The notes under the pieces were generated by a model. The model did no database searches. It was not told where the DNA came from and worked only from the letters and a program-made list of their open reading frames with translations. A DNA stretch of 44,690 bases from Deltaproteobacteria bacterium (lineage in GTDB: Bacteria; Desulfobacterota; Desulfarculia; Adiutricales; Adiutricaceae). The position numbers were made by a program, and so were the translations under genes. The stretch lies in assembly GCA_031276865.1 (NCBI GenBank), contig JAISMF010000016.1, positions 1-44,690 on the forward strand, given 5' to 3'. Shown here piece after piece: positions 7,656 to 17,778 of the stretch; position 1 is the first letter of the stretch; every line of letters starts with the position of its first letter.

Positions 7656-9737
7656 ATGACCGACGTCCGAAAACAGAGAACCATCGCCTTAATCTCCCAC
7701 GGCGGAGCCGGGAAAACCAGCCTGGCCGAGGCCTTTCTGTTCCTGAGCGGGGTGACCAGCCGCCTGGGAAGCGTCGCCGACGGCGCCAGCTGCCTGGACT
7801 TCGAGCCCGAGGAGATCAAGCGCAAAAGCACCATCTCCTCCTCTTTCCACGGCTTTCCCTGGAAAGGCGGGAGGATCACCTTCGCCGACACCCCCGGATC
7901 CGAGAACTTCTTGAACGACACCAGAACGGTCCTGGGAGGGGTGGACTCCGCCCTGGTCCTCGTGGACGCCGTCGACATGGTGAAGGTCTCCACGGAGAAG
8001 GGCTGGGCCTACGCGGACCACCACCGCCTGCCCAGGATCATAGTCGTCAACAAGATGGACAAGGAGAGGGCGGATTTCTTCAAGACCCTGGAAAGCGTGA
8101 ACGAGAACTTCGCCAGCCCCAAGCCCGTGCCGGCGGCCCTGCCCATAGGTTCCGAGGACAAGTTCAGGGGAATAGTGGATCTCTTAAAAGAGAAGGCCCT
8201 CCTCTACGACGCCTCCGGAAAGGCCTCCGAGGGACCGGTGCCGGCGGACATGGCCCCGCTCGTGACCGAGTGGCGGGAGAAGCTGGTGGAGGCGATAAGC
8301 GAGACGGACGACGTCCTCATTGAAAAGTATCTCGAGGGAAACGAGCTGAGCTTGGACGAGCTCTCCGGAGCGCTTAAAGCCGCCGTTAAAAGCGCCAAAG
8401 TGGCTCCGGTGATTCCGGCCGCCTCCCTTAAGCTCATGGGACTCGATTTCATCCTCGACTCCGTCCTGGATCTCCTCCCCTCGCCCGTCGAAAGGGGCGC
8501 CGTCACGGGCGCGGCTCCGGACGAACCGGATCTCCCCGTCCTTCGGGAGCCCGACCCCTCCGCCCCCTTTTCCGGTTTGGTGATTAAAACCACCGTGGAT
8601 CCCTTCGCCGGGCAGCTCACCATTTTCCGCATATTTTCCGGCGCCCTAAGTCCGGACGGGGGCTTTTTAAACGTCACCCGCGGCCAGAAGGAGCGTTTCG
8701 GGCAGATCCTCTCCTTGGAAGGCAAGGGCCAGAAGGCGGTGGATTCCGCCGGACCCGGGGACGTCGTGGCCGTCTCCAAGCTCAAGACCACCCAGACGGG
8801 CGACTCGCTGTCCGACGAGACCCAGCCCGTGGCGTTCCGGACCCTTCCGCCCATGGAGCCCGTCGTCTCCTACGCCGTGGAGGCCAAGAGCAAGGGGGAC
8901 GAGGAGAAGGTCTTCGCCTCCATCAACAAGATGACCCTGGAAGACGTCACGCTGCGCCTCACCCGCAACAACCAGACCAAGGAGATGATCCTCTCCGGCA
9001 TGGGCCAGGTGCATCTGGACGCCACTTTGGAGAAGATCAAGCGCAAGTACAACGTCGAGGTCGTCTTGAAGTCCCCCAAGGTGGCCTACAAGGAGACCAT
9101 CAAGGGGAAAACCAAGGTCCAGGGCAAATACAAAAAACAAACGGGCGGAAAAGGCCAGTACGGCGACGCCGTGATCGAGATCGAACCGCTCCCCCGGGGG
9201 GAGGGCTTCATCTTCGAGGACAAGATCGTGGGCGGCGTCATCCCCAGGCAGTACATCCCGGCGGTGGAAAAAGGCATAGTCGAGGCCATGGCCGGCGGAG
9301 TCGTGAGCGGGAATCCCGTGGTGGACTGCAAGGTGGCCTTGGTTTTCGGAAGCTACCACGACGTGGACTCCTCGGAGATGGCCTTCAAGATAGCGGGCTC
9401 CATGGCCTTTAAAAAGGGCTTCCTCGAATGCAAGCCGACCATCCTCGAACCCATCATGCTCCTGACCGTGACGGTCCCGGACGAGTTCATGGGGGACGTC
9501 ATGGGGGACATCTCCAGCCGCCGCGGGAAACTCCTAGGCACCGAAAGCCACGGGAAAAAGCAGATTATAAACGCCCACGTCCCGCAGATGGAGCTTCTCA
9601 CCTACTCGCCGGTTCTGACCTCCATGACCGGAGGACGGGGATCCTTCTCCCTTGAGTTCGCCCATTACGACGAGGCTCCGGCCCAGGTGCGGGACAAGGT
9701 CATCGCCGACTACAAACCCATGGAGGAAAAGGAGTAG
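7656..9737 (+). CDS. EF-G-like translational GTPase (EF-G-2 type)
   Basis: About 693 residues, full length for elongation factor G. The GTPase motifs are present: P-loop SHGGAGKTS near residue 14, a switch I Thr in RKSTISSS, DTPGSENF (G3) and NKMDKERADF (G4). Domains II-V follow, including the QTGGKGQYGDAVIEIEP segment of domain IV and YSPVLTSMTGGRGSF near the end. P-loop SHGGAGKT instead of AHIDAGKT marks the EF-G-2/FusA2 paralogue group, whose exact role beside canonical EF-G is uncertain. Start: ATG 7656 (MTDVRKQRTIALI); in-frame GTG 7641 would add five residues. Neither has a good ribosome site. No rpsL/rpsG/tuf genes flank it, which supports a paralogue rather than the str-operon fusA. 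Confidence 0.9.
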   Translation: MTDVRKQRTIALISHGGAGKTSLAEAFLFLSGVTSRLGSVADGASCLDFEPEEIKRKSTISSSFHGFPWKGGRITFADTPGSENFLNDTRTVLGGVDSALVLVDAVDMVKVSTEKGWAYADHHRLPRIIVVNKMDKERADFFKTLESVNENFASPKPVPAALPIGSEDKFRGIVDLLKEKALLYDASGKASEGPVPADMAPLVTEWREKLVEAISETDDVLIEKYLEGNELSLDELSGALKAAVKSAKVAPVIPAASLKLMGLDFILDSVLDLLPSPVERGAVTGAAPDEPDLPVLREPDPSAPFSGLVIKTTVDPFAGQLTIFRIFSGALSPDGGFLNVTRGQKERFGQILSLEGKGQKAVDSAGPGDVVAVSKLKTTQTGDSLSDETQPVAFRTLPPMEPVVSYAVEAKSKGDEEKVFASINKMTLEDVTLRLTRNNQTKEMILSGMGQVHLDATLEKIKRKYNVEVVLKSPKVAYKETIKGKTKVQGKYKKQTGGKGQYGDAVIEIEPLPRGEGFIFEDKIVGGVIPRQYIPAVEKGIVEAMAGGVVSGNPVVDCKVALVFGSYHDVDSSEMAFKIAGSMAFKKGFLECKPTILEPIMLLTVTVPDEFMGDVMGDISSRRGKLLGTESHGKKQIINAHVPQMELLTYSPVLTSMTGGRGSFSLEFAHYDEAPAQVRDKVIADYKPMEEKE

Positions 9738-9788
9738 CCCGCTGTAAAGGGCGCATTTCCGCCTTAAAGTCGTTTATCACCCCTTCCA

Positions 9789-9815
9789 AGCCGCGGATGG
9801 TCCGCGGCTTTTTTT
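9789..9815 (+). terminator. Strong Rho-independent terminator
   Basis: A 9-bp perfect stem AGCCGCGGA / TCCGCGGCT with a TGG loop is followed by a T run, about 50 bases after the EF-G-like stop codon. Confidence 0.92.
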
Positions 9816-11495
9816 ATATCCCGTCTCCGTCATTTTATTTAGCGGAAACGTCCAACCGCCCCGATCCGGCCGGAAAATCTTTATTGAAAATAAAGCGCGG
9901 AACCTCAAAACGCTAAATCGATATTTAAGTAAAAACGAATCCATCGATGGATTTAACAATGGATTTAACGATGGATTTAAATCAATCAACCGGCGGCCGG
10001 GGCGATATTTGACAACGATCAAAAGAGGAGCGGTTTACGATGGGAAGTTGATAGACATGAATTTGACGGACGACTGAAAAACATTAAGTGAAAAAATTTT
10101 GTTGACATCAATAATTTTGACGCTGGTCTAAACGACGCTAATTGAAACAAGATTGGATGATTTTTTAAAAAAAATTGATTTACTTTAATTTATAAAGCGC
10201 GTCATGATTTTTACGATTTCAAAGCCGATAAAAACTTGAAGTCGATCATAAGAGTATGAAATTGACGGAATTATAATTTTTTTATCAATACAATATTTTT
10301 TTCCTAAATCAAAAAAGTAAAATAATTTTGTAAAAAGTAGAATTTTATCTTTTTTCAATTAGGGAAATATGGTAAAAAATTTTCGCCTACGTTATCTTTT
10401 TGATCGGGTAAATAGTCCGTTTAACTTTATAACTTTTTTTCATAACATAGGTGAGAAAAAAAATGACGCTCCTCAAGCCGTTTTCGAATCATGACGTTTG
10501 GTCGTTTCTTCAAAACCCGTTATTTCCATGATGAATTAACGACGATATGCTTAAATCGTAATAACTAAAATGTCGAAGCGTGAGAGATCATCCTTATTTC
10601 GATTTTACGTGAAAACGTGACAGTCAAGTTACGAAAACGGCGCGATGACAAAAATCAACCGTAATTGTAACGAAGGGCTGAAAAGAAGGACTGTATATAT
10701 AAAAAATATCCGGAGAATATCAAATTTTCGCGGGTTAATATGAAAAAGGAGACGTTGACAACGATCAATCACGCGGGACTCAAGAATAAATTTTAAAAAA
10801 ATTTTTTTATTTTTTAAAATATTTTGATAGCGCTCAATTTATTTTTGATAAAACTTGATATTTTAATGATGATGTTTAGACGATCGGAAAACTTTATAAG
10901 TTTTCCGACAAACAATGGTTATCATTTTGATATCGCGCAAACATGATTTAAATAACGAGTCGGCGCTAATTCGCCTCATGGTGAAAAAAAAGTTCCATTT
11001 CGGATAAACACGCCGGACGTCGAAATTCAATAGCCTTGATTTTTCGGTTAATACGGATATTTACAATAATATGTTCCACGGACGACGTTTCAATCCGTCG
11101 GTTGATGAATTTCGCCGTTAAGCGAATTTTATCAAATAAAGTTTTCCTAAAACGCTGTATTTAGCAATCCCTGTAATTTCAAGATTTTCAGGGATGAATG
11201 GCGCATTTACGCTTAAACGTCACCACGTTTCGTAAAATGTTGAGACAATCCCTCTATCGTCATACGTTTTCAAATTGAATAATCAACCCAGCGCTAAATT
11301 GAAAAAAGTTAATTTAATATTAAATCAAAGCGCTGAAGTTTTCATAATTACCGAACCGTACGGGCGAAAGCGCGGACAAAAATTACCCCTAGATTTTAAC
11401 CAGCTTCATATTTTTGGTTTTCTACGAAAATGAAAAAAATTCAGCGGTAAATCAAGTTTCGAAATTCAACCGGCTAGAATACAAGGAGTGTCACC
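9816..11495. other. 1.7-kb AT-rich gene-free region
   Basis: A long stretch rich in A and T, with no reading frame that has a ribosome site or recognisable product. It holds a 12-bp tandem repeat at 9947-9981 and two copies of TTGACAACGATCAA (near 10009 and 10754). The first 200 bases are mixed in composition. It ends at the ribosome site (AAGGAG) of the autotransporter gene, so it includes that gene's promoter and leader. No tRNA, rRNA or clear IS ends were seen. Confidence 0.6.
9947..9981. repeat. 12-bp tandem repeat, three copies
   Basis: ATGGATTTAAC plus one variable base repeats at 9947, 9959 and 9971. It is short and lies in gene-free AT-rich DNA. Confidence 0.75.
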
Positions 11496-14400
11496 ATGGA
11501 CGCCGATTTTTCATCCCCCGTCAAAAAATTGAAAAATTTTTGTACTTTCAGGATCTTGATTATTTTAGCGCTAATTATTCTGGCGGCGCTTTTAACGTCC
11601 AATTCGGGGCGGGCCCAGAATATAACCGAGGATCACAGCGGGTATGTAAGCGGCGGCGGCGGCGGAGGCGGCGGATCCGGAGGAGGGGGGGGCGGCGGCG
11701 GGAGCGGCGCCGGCGGCGGGGGAGGCACGCATACCTCCGGCTACGCGGGCGGTTCCGGAGGAGCGGGCGGTTCGGGCGGAGGCGGCGGCGGCGGAGGAGC
11801 CGGCGGCGGCCCCAACGACGCGACTCCGGCCTTGAAGGGGGACGACGGCCAAATTGGGAACTTAACGCCCGTAAATCCGGGAGATCCGGGAACGGGAAAT
11901 AACGACGGCCAAAAAGGGTTTCCGGGAGGGGCGAGCGGCGGTCCCGGATCCGGAACCTCCTCTTCCGGCGGAGACGGAGGAAACGGAGGCCAGGGCGGAG
12001 CCGGCGGCTCCGGCGGCGAAGGCGCGAAGGGGAACGACGGCGCCTTCTCCCCGGGCGCCGCGGGCGGAGCGGGAGGAGACGGCGGCGGGGCGGCGGGCGG
12101 CGGAGCCGCCCAGAGCTCCGCGGGCGCGGGCGGGGACGGAAGCCAGGGAAATTCGCGCGGCGAGGGTGGAAAAACCGGATACGCCGGTAATTCCGGCGAG
12201 GATGGAAAATCCGGAGCCCCGGGAAATCCGGGGATCGACCAAACGCCAATTCCGGCCGCCGCTTATAATTTAAGCTCCGTGGGAACGATCGCCGTCTTGA
12301 GCTCCGACGGCGGCCGGGGAGGCGACGGCGGCGGCGGCGGCGGAGCCGGAGGTAAAGGCGGAAACGGAGGGCCGTCGGCCGCGGGAGGCGGCAGCGGAGG
12401 CGTTCCGGGCGGCGACGCCTGGACCATCCCAAGCGCCGGAGGCAAGGGGGGATCCGGCGGGAACGGGAACATCGGCGGGAAAGGGTCGGATTCAAGCGCG
12501 GTCGTGGTCACAATCCGCAGCGGCGCTCCGGTGGAGGTTTGGGGTAAGACCGTGACGACGGCCGGAAGCGGCGGCGCGGGCGGCGCGGGAGGAAATTCCG
12601 GTAACGACGCGGACCTGGCGAATAACGTCGCCGGAGGCGCGGGTGGCGCCGCCGGGGCGGGCGGAAAAGCCGGAAACGCGGAACTGTTTTTCGACGCCGA
12701 AACGGCTGCTTTCCACGGCGCGGTGTCTCTCGCGGCCGGCGACGCCGGAAACGGCGGCGACGGCGGAAAGGCCTACAGCTTGGCGCGCCCGTCGGGAAAC
12801 GGCGGCAAGGGCGGGGACGGCGGAAATATGATTTTCACCGTCAAAAACGACATGCTTCTTCACGCCGACTTGATTGAAATTAAAAGCGGCGCCGGCGGCG
12901 ACAAGGGCGCCGACGGGGCTCAAAAAACGCCGGGAGCCCTTCAAGGTCTGGGCGGGGCCGGAGGCGCGGCGGGATACGCCGAGTTCACCGTCGACAGGGA
13001 CCTCGTGGTCCTCCAAGACGACGCGCGTTTTAAATTCACCAAGGGGCCCGACGGAAACGGTTCGGCGGGCGGCGTCTTCAGAGTCGACGTCAAACGGAAC
13101 CTCGAGGTTTCGGCCGGGAAACATCTCGCTTTAGAGATGACCGGAAATTTCAAGCCCGCGGACAGCATCCGTTTCAACACCCTCTATCTCAAGGCCGACT
13201 CCTCTTTCGTCACGACGGCGACGCTTTACACGGGCGACGGGGACAAGCCCGGTTCCGGCCAGTTTTATCAGGTCCGCAATCTTGATCTGGTGAAGAGCGC
13301 CGTCTGGCGAACCGACGGAAAATTCGCCCCCGACAGTCACAACGCTCCCCACGATTACACGCGCTTCGACATGACGGACGTCTTTTCCAGCGCTCTGATG
13401 CTGGATTTCAACGGCCCGGGGACCGTGAGTCTCGCGAAATTAGACCCGAGGGTTCAACAGGAAAAGTATCTGGGAAACCCCGACCGGCCGCGCTACGCCG
13501 ACGACCCGAAATACCGCTCTTACGACGGCTATTTCGTCTCGAATAGCGCCATCGCTCCGGCCTTCATAACTTCGGCCTACCAGACCAAGAGGCTTCATCT
13601 GGGAAACGTGATCCTCGTCAATAAAACCCAGGGCGACCCGCCGAGCGGGATAGTCGAAAGCGACGCGGCCGGAAACCTCCATTATAAATATCCCGCCTCC
13701 GCCCTGGGCGAGCTTTATGACGATTTCGCCTACACGGCGGGCTTAAGGCGCTACTACTTCGACGTGTACGTGGACGCGGGCGTCGACCGGGCTCTCGTGG
13801 CCCATAACCACCATACGGCCGACGCCTCCAAGGTCTACGCGCAATCGGCGGCGTCCGCGGCCGTTTCCGTGAACCAGACCTTTCAAACCGCCCTAAGCGC
13901 CATGGAACAGGCTTTCGCCAACCTGGCGCCGGATAAGGCAAGCGTGGATTTCGTCATGGGAGGAAGCGGCGTCAAGGTCGACACGGGAAGCCACGTCAGG
14001 GTGGCGACTTTTTCCAGCGCCCTCTCCCTTGCCAAAAAGATCGAGCACAAGGCGGGCGTTAGCGCCCTGGGCGTGTTCGCCGAGTTCGGCGTCGGCGGCT
14101 ACGACACCTTCGCCTACATCCCCCGTTACGGCGACATTTCCGGCGAGGGCGACGTCCGGACCTTCGGAGGCGGAATTTACCTGAAAACGGTCTTCGATTC
14201 CGGAACCTTTTTTTCCGCCTCGGTCAGGGGGGGCGGCGTCCGCAACGACTACTCCGTCACCAAGGACCCCTGGATCCGACGCCCGGAGGTTCATTCCGCG
14301 GTCACCACCAACGCCTATTTCGGGGCTCACGCGGAGCTGGGCCAAAAAATCAAGATATCGGAAAACAGTGAACTTGAAGGATACGGACAGTACCTATGGA

Positions 14401-14753
14401 CCCACACTCCCAAGGATAATTTCACCACGCGATTCGGCGACCGCGTGTCCATCGACTCGTTCGACTCCTCCCGGGTCAGAGTCGGCGCCAGGGTGAAGAC
14501 AAAGATCAAAGAAGGCGACCTGGAGCTCTACTGCGGGCTGGCCGCGGAGCGAGAGTTAGCCGGAGGGCTCTCGGGGAGTCTGAACGAGGACAAATTCACC
14601 CACAAGGTCGACACGAAGGGAACCAGCGGGTACGGAGAACTGGGAATGAGTTTCAAACCCGCCAAAAACGTGAGCGTATCCATAGGAGCCTTCGGCTGGG
14701 CGGGTCAGACGCGGGGAGGCGGAGTAACAGTGGGTCTAAGCATCAATTTCTAA
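11496..14753 (+). CDS. Glycine-rich autotransporter with C-terminal beta-barrel
   Basis: A 1085-residue surface protein of type Va (autotransporter) design. An extended signal region (charged to residue 20, then a hydrophobic core and GRAQ near 41) precedes a passenger dominated by glycine from about 50 to 330, with poly-Gly/Ser blocks, collagen-like GNPG and GDPG triplets and GGxGGxGG runs; a less Gly-rich part continues to about 500. A mixed segment (about 500-800) leads to a barrel domain of about 280 residues with alternating aromatic beta strands and a terminal Phe (GLSINF), the usual outer-membrane assembly signal. Start ATG 11496 follows AAGGAGTGTCACC. Codon use is GC-rich while both flanks are AT-rich or degenerate. 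Adhesion or surface-coat function is inference. It could vary in length through its repeats. Confidence 0.88.
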   Translation: MDADFSSPVKKLKNFCTFRILIILALIILAALLTSNSGRAQNITEDHSGYVSGGGGGGGGSGGGGGGGGSGAGGGGGTHTSGYAGGSGGAGGSGGGGGGGGAGGGPNDATPALKGDDGQIGNLTPVNPGDPGTGNNDGQKGFPGGASGGPGSGTSSSGGDGGNGGQGGAGGSGGEGAKGNDGAFSPGAAGGAGGDGGGAAGGGAAQSSAGAGGDGSQGNSRGEGGKTGYAGNSGEDGKSGAPGNPGIDQTPIPAAAYNLSSVGTIAVLSSDGGRGGDGGGGGGAGGKGGNGGPSAAGGGSGGVPGGDAWTIPSAGGKGGSGGNGNIGGKGSDSSAVVVTIRSGAPVEVWGKTVTTAGSGGAGGAGGNSGNDADLANNVAGGAGGAAGAGGKAGNAELFFDAETAAFHGAVSLAAGDAGNGGDGGKAYSLARPSGNGGKGGDGGNMIFTVKNDMLLHADLIEIKSGAGGDKGADGAQKTPGALQGLGGAGGAAGYAEFTVDRDLVVLQDDARFKFTKGPDGNGSAGGVFRVDVKRNLEVSAGKHLALEMTGNFKPADSIRFNTLYLKADSSFVTTATLYTGDGDKPGSGQFYQVRNLDLVKSAVWRTDGKFAPDSHNAPHDYTRFDMTDVFSSALMLDFNGPGTVSLAKLDPRVQQEKYLGNPDRPRYADDPKYRSYDGYFVSNSAIAPAFITSAYQTKRLHLGNVILVNKTQGDPPSGIVESDAAGNLHYKYPASALGELYDDFAYTAGLRRYYFDVYVDAGVDRALVAHNHHTADASKVYAQSAASAAVSVNQTFQTALSAMEQAFANLAPDKASVDFVMGGSGVKVDTGSHVRVATFSSALSLAKKIEHKAGVSALGVFAEFGVGGYDTFAYIPRYGDISGEGDVRTFGGGIYLKTVFDSGTFFSASVRGGGVRNDYSVTKDPWIRRPEVHSAVTTNAYFGAHAELGQKIKISENSELEGYGQYLWTHTPKDNFTTRFGDRVSIDSFDSSRVRVGARVKTKIKEGDLELYCGLAAERELAGGLSGSLNEDKFTHKVDTKGTSGYGELGMSFKPAKNVSVSIGAFGWAGQTRGGGVTVGLSINF

Positions 14754-15173
14754 ATATAAAACAACAGCGCGTCAATCCGGCCTCGATTTCTTTCGATCCT
14801 CAATCCGGCCGAAGAAGCGTCCATGCCGCGGAAAGTATGAAGATCCGTTCAAGAGGCTTTGTCACGGGACGGATCCGCGGAGTTCCAATGGGACGTGTGA
14901 GGAACGCGTTTATCGACACCCGCGCGTCCTGGGTATGCCGCCAGGAGAGTGACGCGTTGAGGCGGATGGAAATCCGATTCGATAGGGAAAGGAAGCTCCA
15001 GGCCAAAGCTTTCGAGAAGGAAGCGCTCCCGAGGGTCGTGGATTGGACCAGTGACGAGGCCGCCCCCCCCCGCGTTGGGCGTCGACAGGAAGGACATTCA
15101 TTCGATCGTTTAAAACTATCGCTCCGGCGGTTGAATGTTGGAAACAGCCACGTATAAGGACGGGGTTTCTGAG

Positions 15174-15213
15174 CGACGTTATTCTAATTTTCATCCGCCG
15201 GAGTAATATCTGG
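15174..15213 (-). repeat. IS-end-like repeat block, copy 1
   Basis: The block CGACG.TATTCTAA.TTT.A.CCG..GG.GTAATAT recurs at 37644-37680 (same orientation) and about 37870-37902 (inverted). Read on the minus strand here it contains CCGGCGGATGAAAATTAGAA, so the shared block may be an element end plus the first codons of its transposase (MKIRITS). Confidence 0.6.
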
Positions 15214-15750
15214 AGATGATGCAAGCGAAAATGAATCTCAAAGGCTTGAGTCGCGTAGCTGTTTTTGAGATTCGCATTGGCGGGGGCTAAAAACCGTCTC
15301 ACCATAGTCCTTGACTTGACGAGGGGCGATCATGATTTTGCGGGCGAATGAAAAAACTGGGAAGTCATGAAATCTAATCTACCATTAGCGTCCTAAATCA
15401 ATTCCTTCTTTTTTATAACATAATATATGGATAAATAATTATATAAATCTTGATAGGCGGTATGGGACAGATTAGATTTCCGCCTAACTTTCAGACAGGG
15501 TCTTTCTGGACAGTTTGGGCGCAGGAACTATGAAAGCTTGAATACACGCTGGTTTCACAAAATTATTTAAAGAGTTGATCCCGTATTTTGGACGCTTACG
15601 CTAATTTACATTTATACGGAGGCCTAAAAATCCGGAACTACGGCCTCAAAGTTTTCCCCTCCGTACGCGCCACGGACAGCCCAGTTTCCAGGCGGACTTG
15701 CGTTTCAAATTCTAAAAATAGACCGACGGAGAAGCCGGTGTCGAGCGCTT

Positions 15751-15903
15751 CTATTTTTTTCTCCGCGAAAAATACTCGTTGACTTCGTCCGCATGGCTTA
15801 GCCAGTGACAATATCCCGTTTCAAAAAACTCCTTAACCTCAAAGCGCCAGGAATCACGATGAGATACCGCGAAGGCTTCCGGATGACGCTTATGCGGATC
15901 GCC
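15751..15903 (-). pseudogene. 50-codon C-terminal gene fragment, family unknown
   Basis: Read on the minus strand, an open stretch after a TAA (15906-15904) gives 50 residues ending ADEVNEYFSRRKK and a TAG stop. Its composition (HPEAFAVSHRDSW, EVKEFFETGY) looks like real protein. It has no start codon or ribosome site, so it is probably the tail of a lost gene. I could not assign a family. Another protein-like run in a different frame follows at about 15652-15780. Confidence 0.35.
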
Positions 15904-16530
15904 TTAATTTGAACCCGTACCCTCTCGCTTGAAAATCGATAGGATCAATTTCCGCCGTCAGAGATGTATTAGTATGAAATAATTTTTACAGATGCCAAAA
16001 TTTTTCTCTCCGGCCCGCATATTGAGCTAAACCGGCCGCTTGCGATCAGAAGAGCGTTTTCCTATCATTTTATAAAAAAACGATACCATGACGGAAAATA
16101 TCGATAACAAAAGTATCGGATCCTCAAAAATCCTCTAATCTGCTGACAGCCGGAAAATACATTCACTACGACCATCGGCTTAATAAATCAGAACTGCGTC
16201 TAGCAATGCTTGACAATGGCTTGACTGAAATCAAAAACAACGTCAAGTCTATAAATGATATTTTTTTTCGGGCGCCAAATAATTTTCGTTAAGTACGAAA
16301 TTCACCAAAAAATATGGCGCGATCTTCCACGTTTACTCCTTGCTTCTTTAGAACCCTAATATAATACAAGTATTAAGTGTTCTACATAATTATCCCATAA
16401 ATATTTGAAACTTTCTGTTTTACCCATATCGCTAAATTACGTGAAACATTAATTAATATTTCCCGGGGATTTTTCGCATGTGAGTTCCAACAATAAAACT
16501 AACGGATGAAACGTTTTCCGGATAAAAGTC

Positions 16531-17778
16531 CTACACCACCTTGCCGCGCTTGAACAGGGAGGTGGAAAGGTATAGGGAAAGAAGAGCCATGATGAAAACC
16601 GGAGTCACCAGAAAAACATAACGGTAGCTGTGCAATAGTTCCGAAAGGACGCCAAGAAGGACGATGCCCGAGGCGTGTCCGATATCGTAACCGTTTAAAA
16701 AGGCGGCGGCGGAACTCGTCCTCTTTTCTCCGGGGGCGGCGTTTAAAGTGATCGCCTGGAGGGAGGGAAAAATGGCTCCCAGTCCCAAACCGAAACAAAC
16801 GGCGGACACGGCGACCATTGCGGGTCCGGGCGAGAAAGCGAGGATAAGTTCGGAGACGATGAGAAGCAGCGACGACGGGAGCACTATATAGATATGCCCC
16901 AGTCTGTCGTGAATCCGACCGCCGAAGAGGCGGGTTAAAACGATGGCGCAGGCCGTCACGGTGAAAAACCTCACCGCCAGTTTCAGCTTCATCTCGTCCA
17001 AATACAAAACCAGATAGGTGAAGAAGCCGCAGGCGCTCATGCCGAGGAAAAAGACGAGCAGGGCCGCGGCCAGCACCTCCCTTCCGGGAATAATCGGAAC
17101 GTCCCCCCGAACGGTCATGGCGTCTTGAAAGGTCTCGTCTTTAAGGAGGAAGGCCGCGGCGGCCGCCAGAATTAAGACCGCGACCACGCTTAGAATCATA
17201 ATCACGAAACCGAAACGCTCCTGGATGGCGAGGCCGATAAACGGTCCAACCGTTAGGGCGACGCTGGCCGCCAGGGCCAGGTAGCTCAAGCCCTCCCCCA
17301 TCCTCCGCAAAGGTATGACGGACGAGGCGAGGGTGACCACCATGGTGGTGGAGAGGCCGAAACCCAAGCCGTAAACGAGCCTGGTGGCTAAATAGTTAAA
17401 ATAATCGTCCAGAAGCAAAAATAGCCCGTTTCCCAACGCCGCGGCCAGAAATCCCAGCCGCAGGAGCCACAGCGGCCTCACGATGGCCGCGAGCTTGGAG
17501 GACCAGATCCTGATCAAAATGGAGGCGGCGTAGACTCCGCCGAAAATCGTCCCTATCCGGGCCTCCGACATGCCGTTGTCTTGGAGATAAAGCGGCATGG
17601 TGGCCAGGAGCATGTCGAGGCCCATGAAGATGGCGAAATTCATGAAAAAGAGGGTCGCGAAGCCGCGGGTGAAGAGCCTTTCCCCCGCGTCCGAAGCCGC
17701 GCCCGCCCCCGCCGCCCCCCCGGATTCGGCCGCCTCCGCCCCGGGGACGTTTTCCGCTCTTCTTTCCGCTGTTTTCAT
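16531..17778 (-). CDS. MFS transporter
   Basis: A 415-residue inner-membrane protein with about 12 hydrophobic helices, of the major facilitator type. After a non-membrane Ala/Gly/Glu-rich head of about 37 residues, the helices start at FATLFFMNFAIFMG. The loop between helices 2 and 3 has GGVYAASILIRIWSSKLA, in the place of the family's G-x3-D-R-x-GRR/K motif, and a later loop has TRLFGGRIHDRLGH, close to the canonical form. Substrate cannot be told; the overall style is that of drug/sugar efflux members. It reads in the same direction as the DMT transporter upstream but is separated from it by 325 bases, so co-transcription is uncertain. No downstream terminator is evident. Confidence 0.88.
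   Translation of the reverse strand: MKTAERRAENVPGAEAAESGGAAGAGAASDAGERLFTRGFATLFFMNFAIFMGLDMLLATMPLYLQDNGMSEARIGTIFGGVYAASILIRIWSSKLAAIVRPLWLLRLGFLAAALGNGLFLLLDDYFNYLATRLVYGLGFGLSTTMVVTLASSVIPLRRMGEGLSYLALAASVALTVGPFIGLAIQERFGFVIMILSVVAVLILAAAAAFLLKDETFQDAMTVRGDVPIIPGREVLAAALLVFFLGMSACGFFTYLVLYLDEMKLKLAVRFFTVTACAIVLTRLFGGRIHDRLGHIYIVLPSSLLLIVSELILAFSPGPAMVAVSAVCFGLGLGAIFPSLQAITLNAAPGEKRTSSAAAFLNGYDIGHASGIVLLGVLSELLHSYRYVFLVTPVFIMALLSLYLSTSLFKRGKVV

Larger units (their letters stand above)
14754..16530. other. Degenerate intergenic region
   Basis: About 1.8 kb without an intact gene. It includes an IS-end-like repeat block (15174-15213), a 50-codon minus-strand fragment (15751-15903) and AT-rich DNA with a TTATCCCATA segment near 16392 that may be a decayed copy of the small dispersed element. 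Frames across 14837-15305 look IS-derived at best and are not annotated as genes. Confidence 0.5.

Noticed and set aside
11575..12495. 306-codon Arg-rich minus-strand frame
   Set aside because: It is an antisense shadow of the glycine-rich autotransporter repeats; Gly codons read as Arg/Pro on the other strand.
15900..15930. tRNA-like T-arm (GGGTTCAAATT on the minus strand)
   Set aside because: No matching acceptor, D-arm or anticodon stem could be folded around it.
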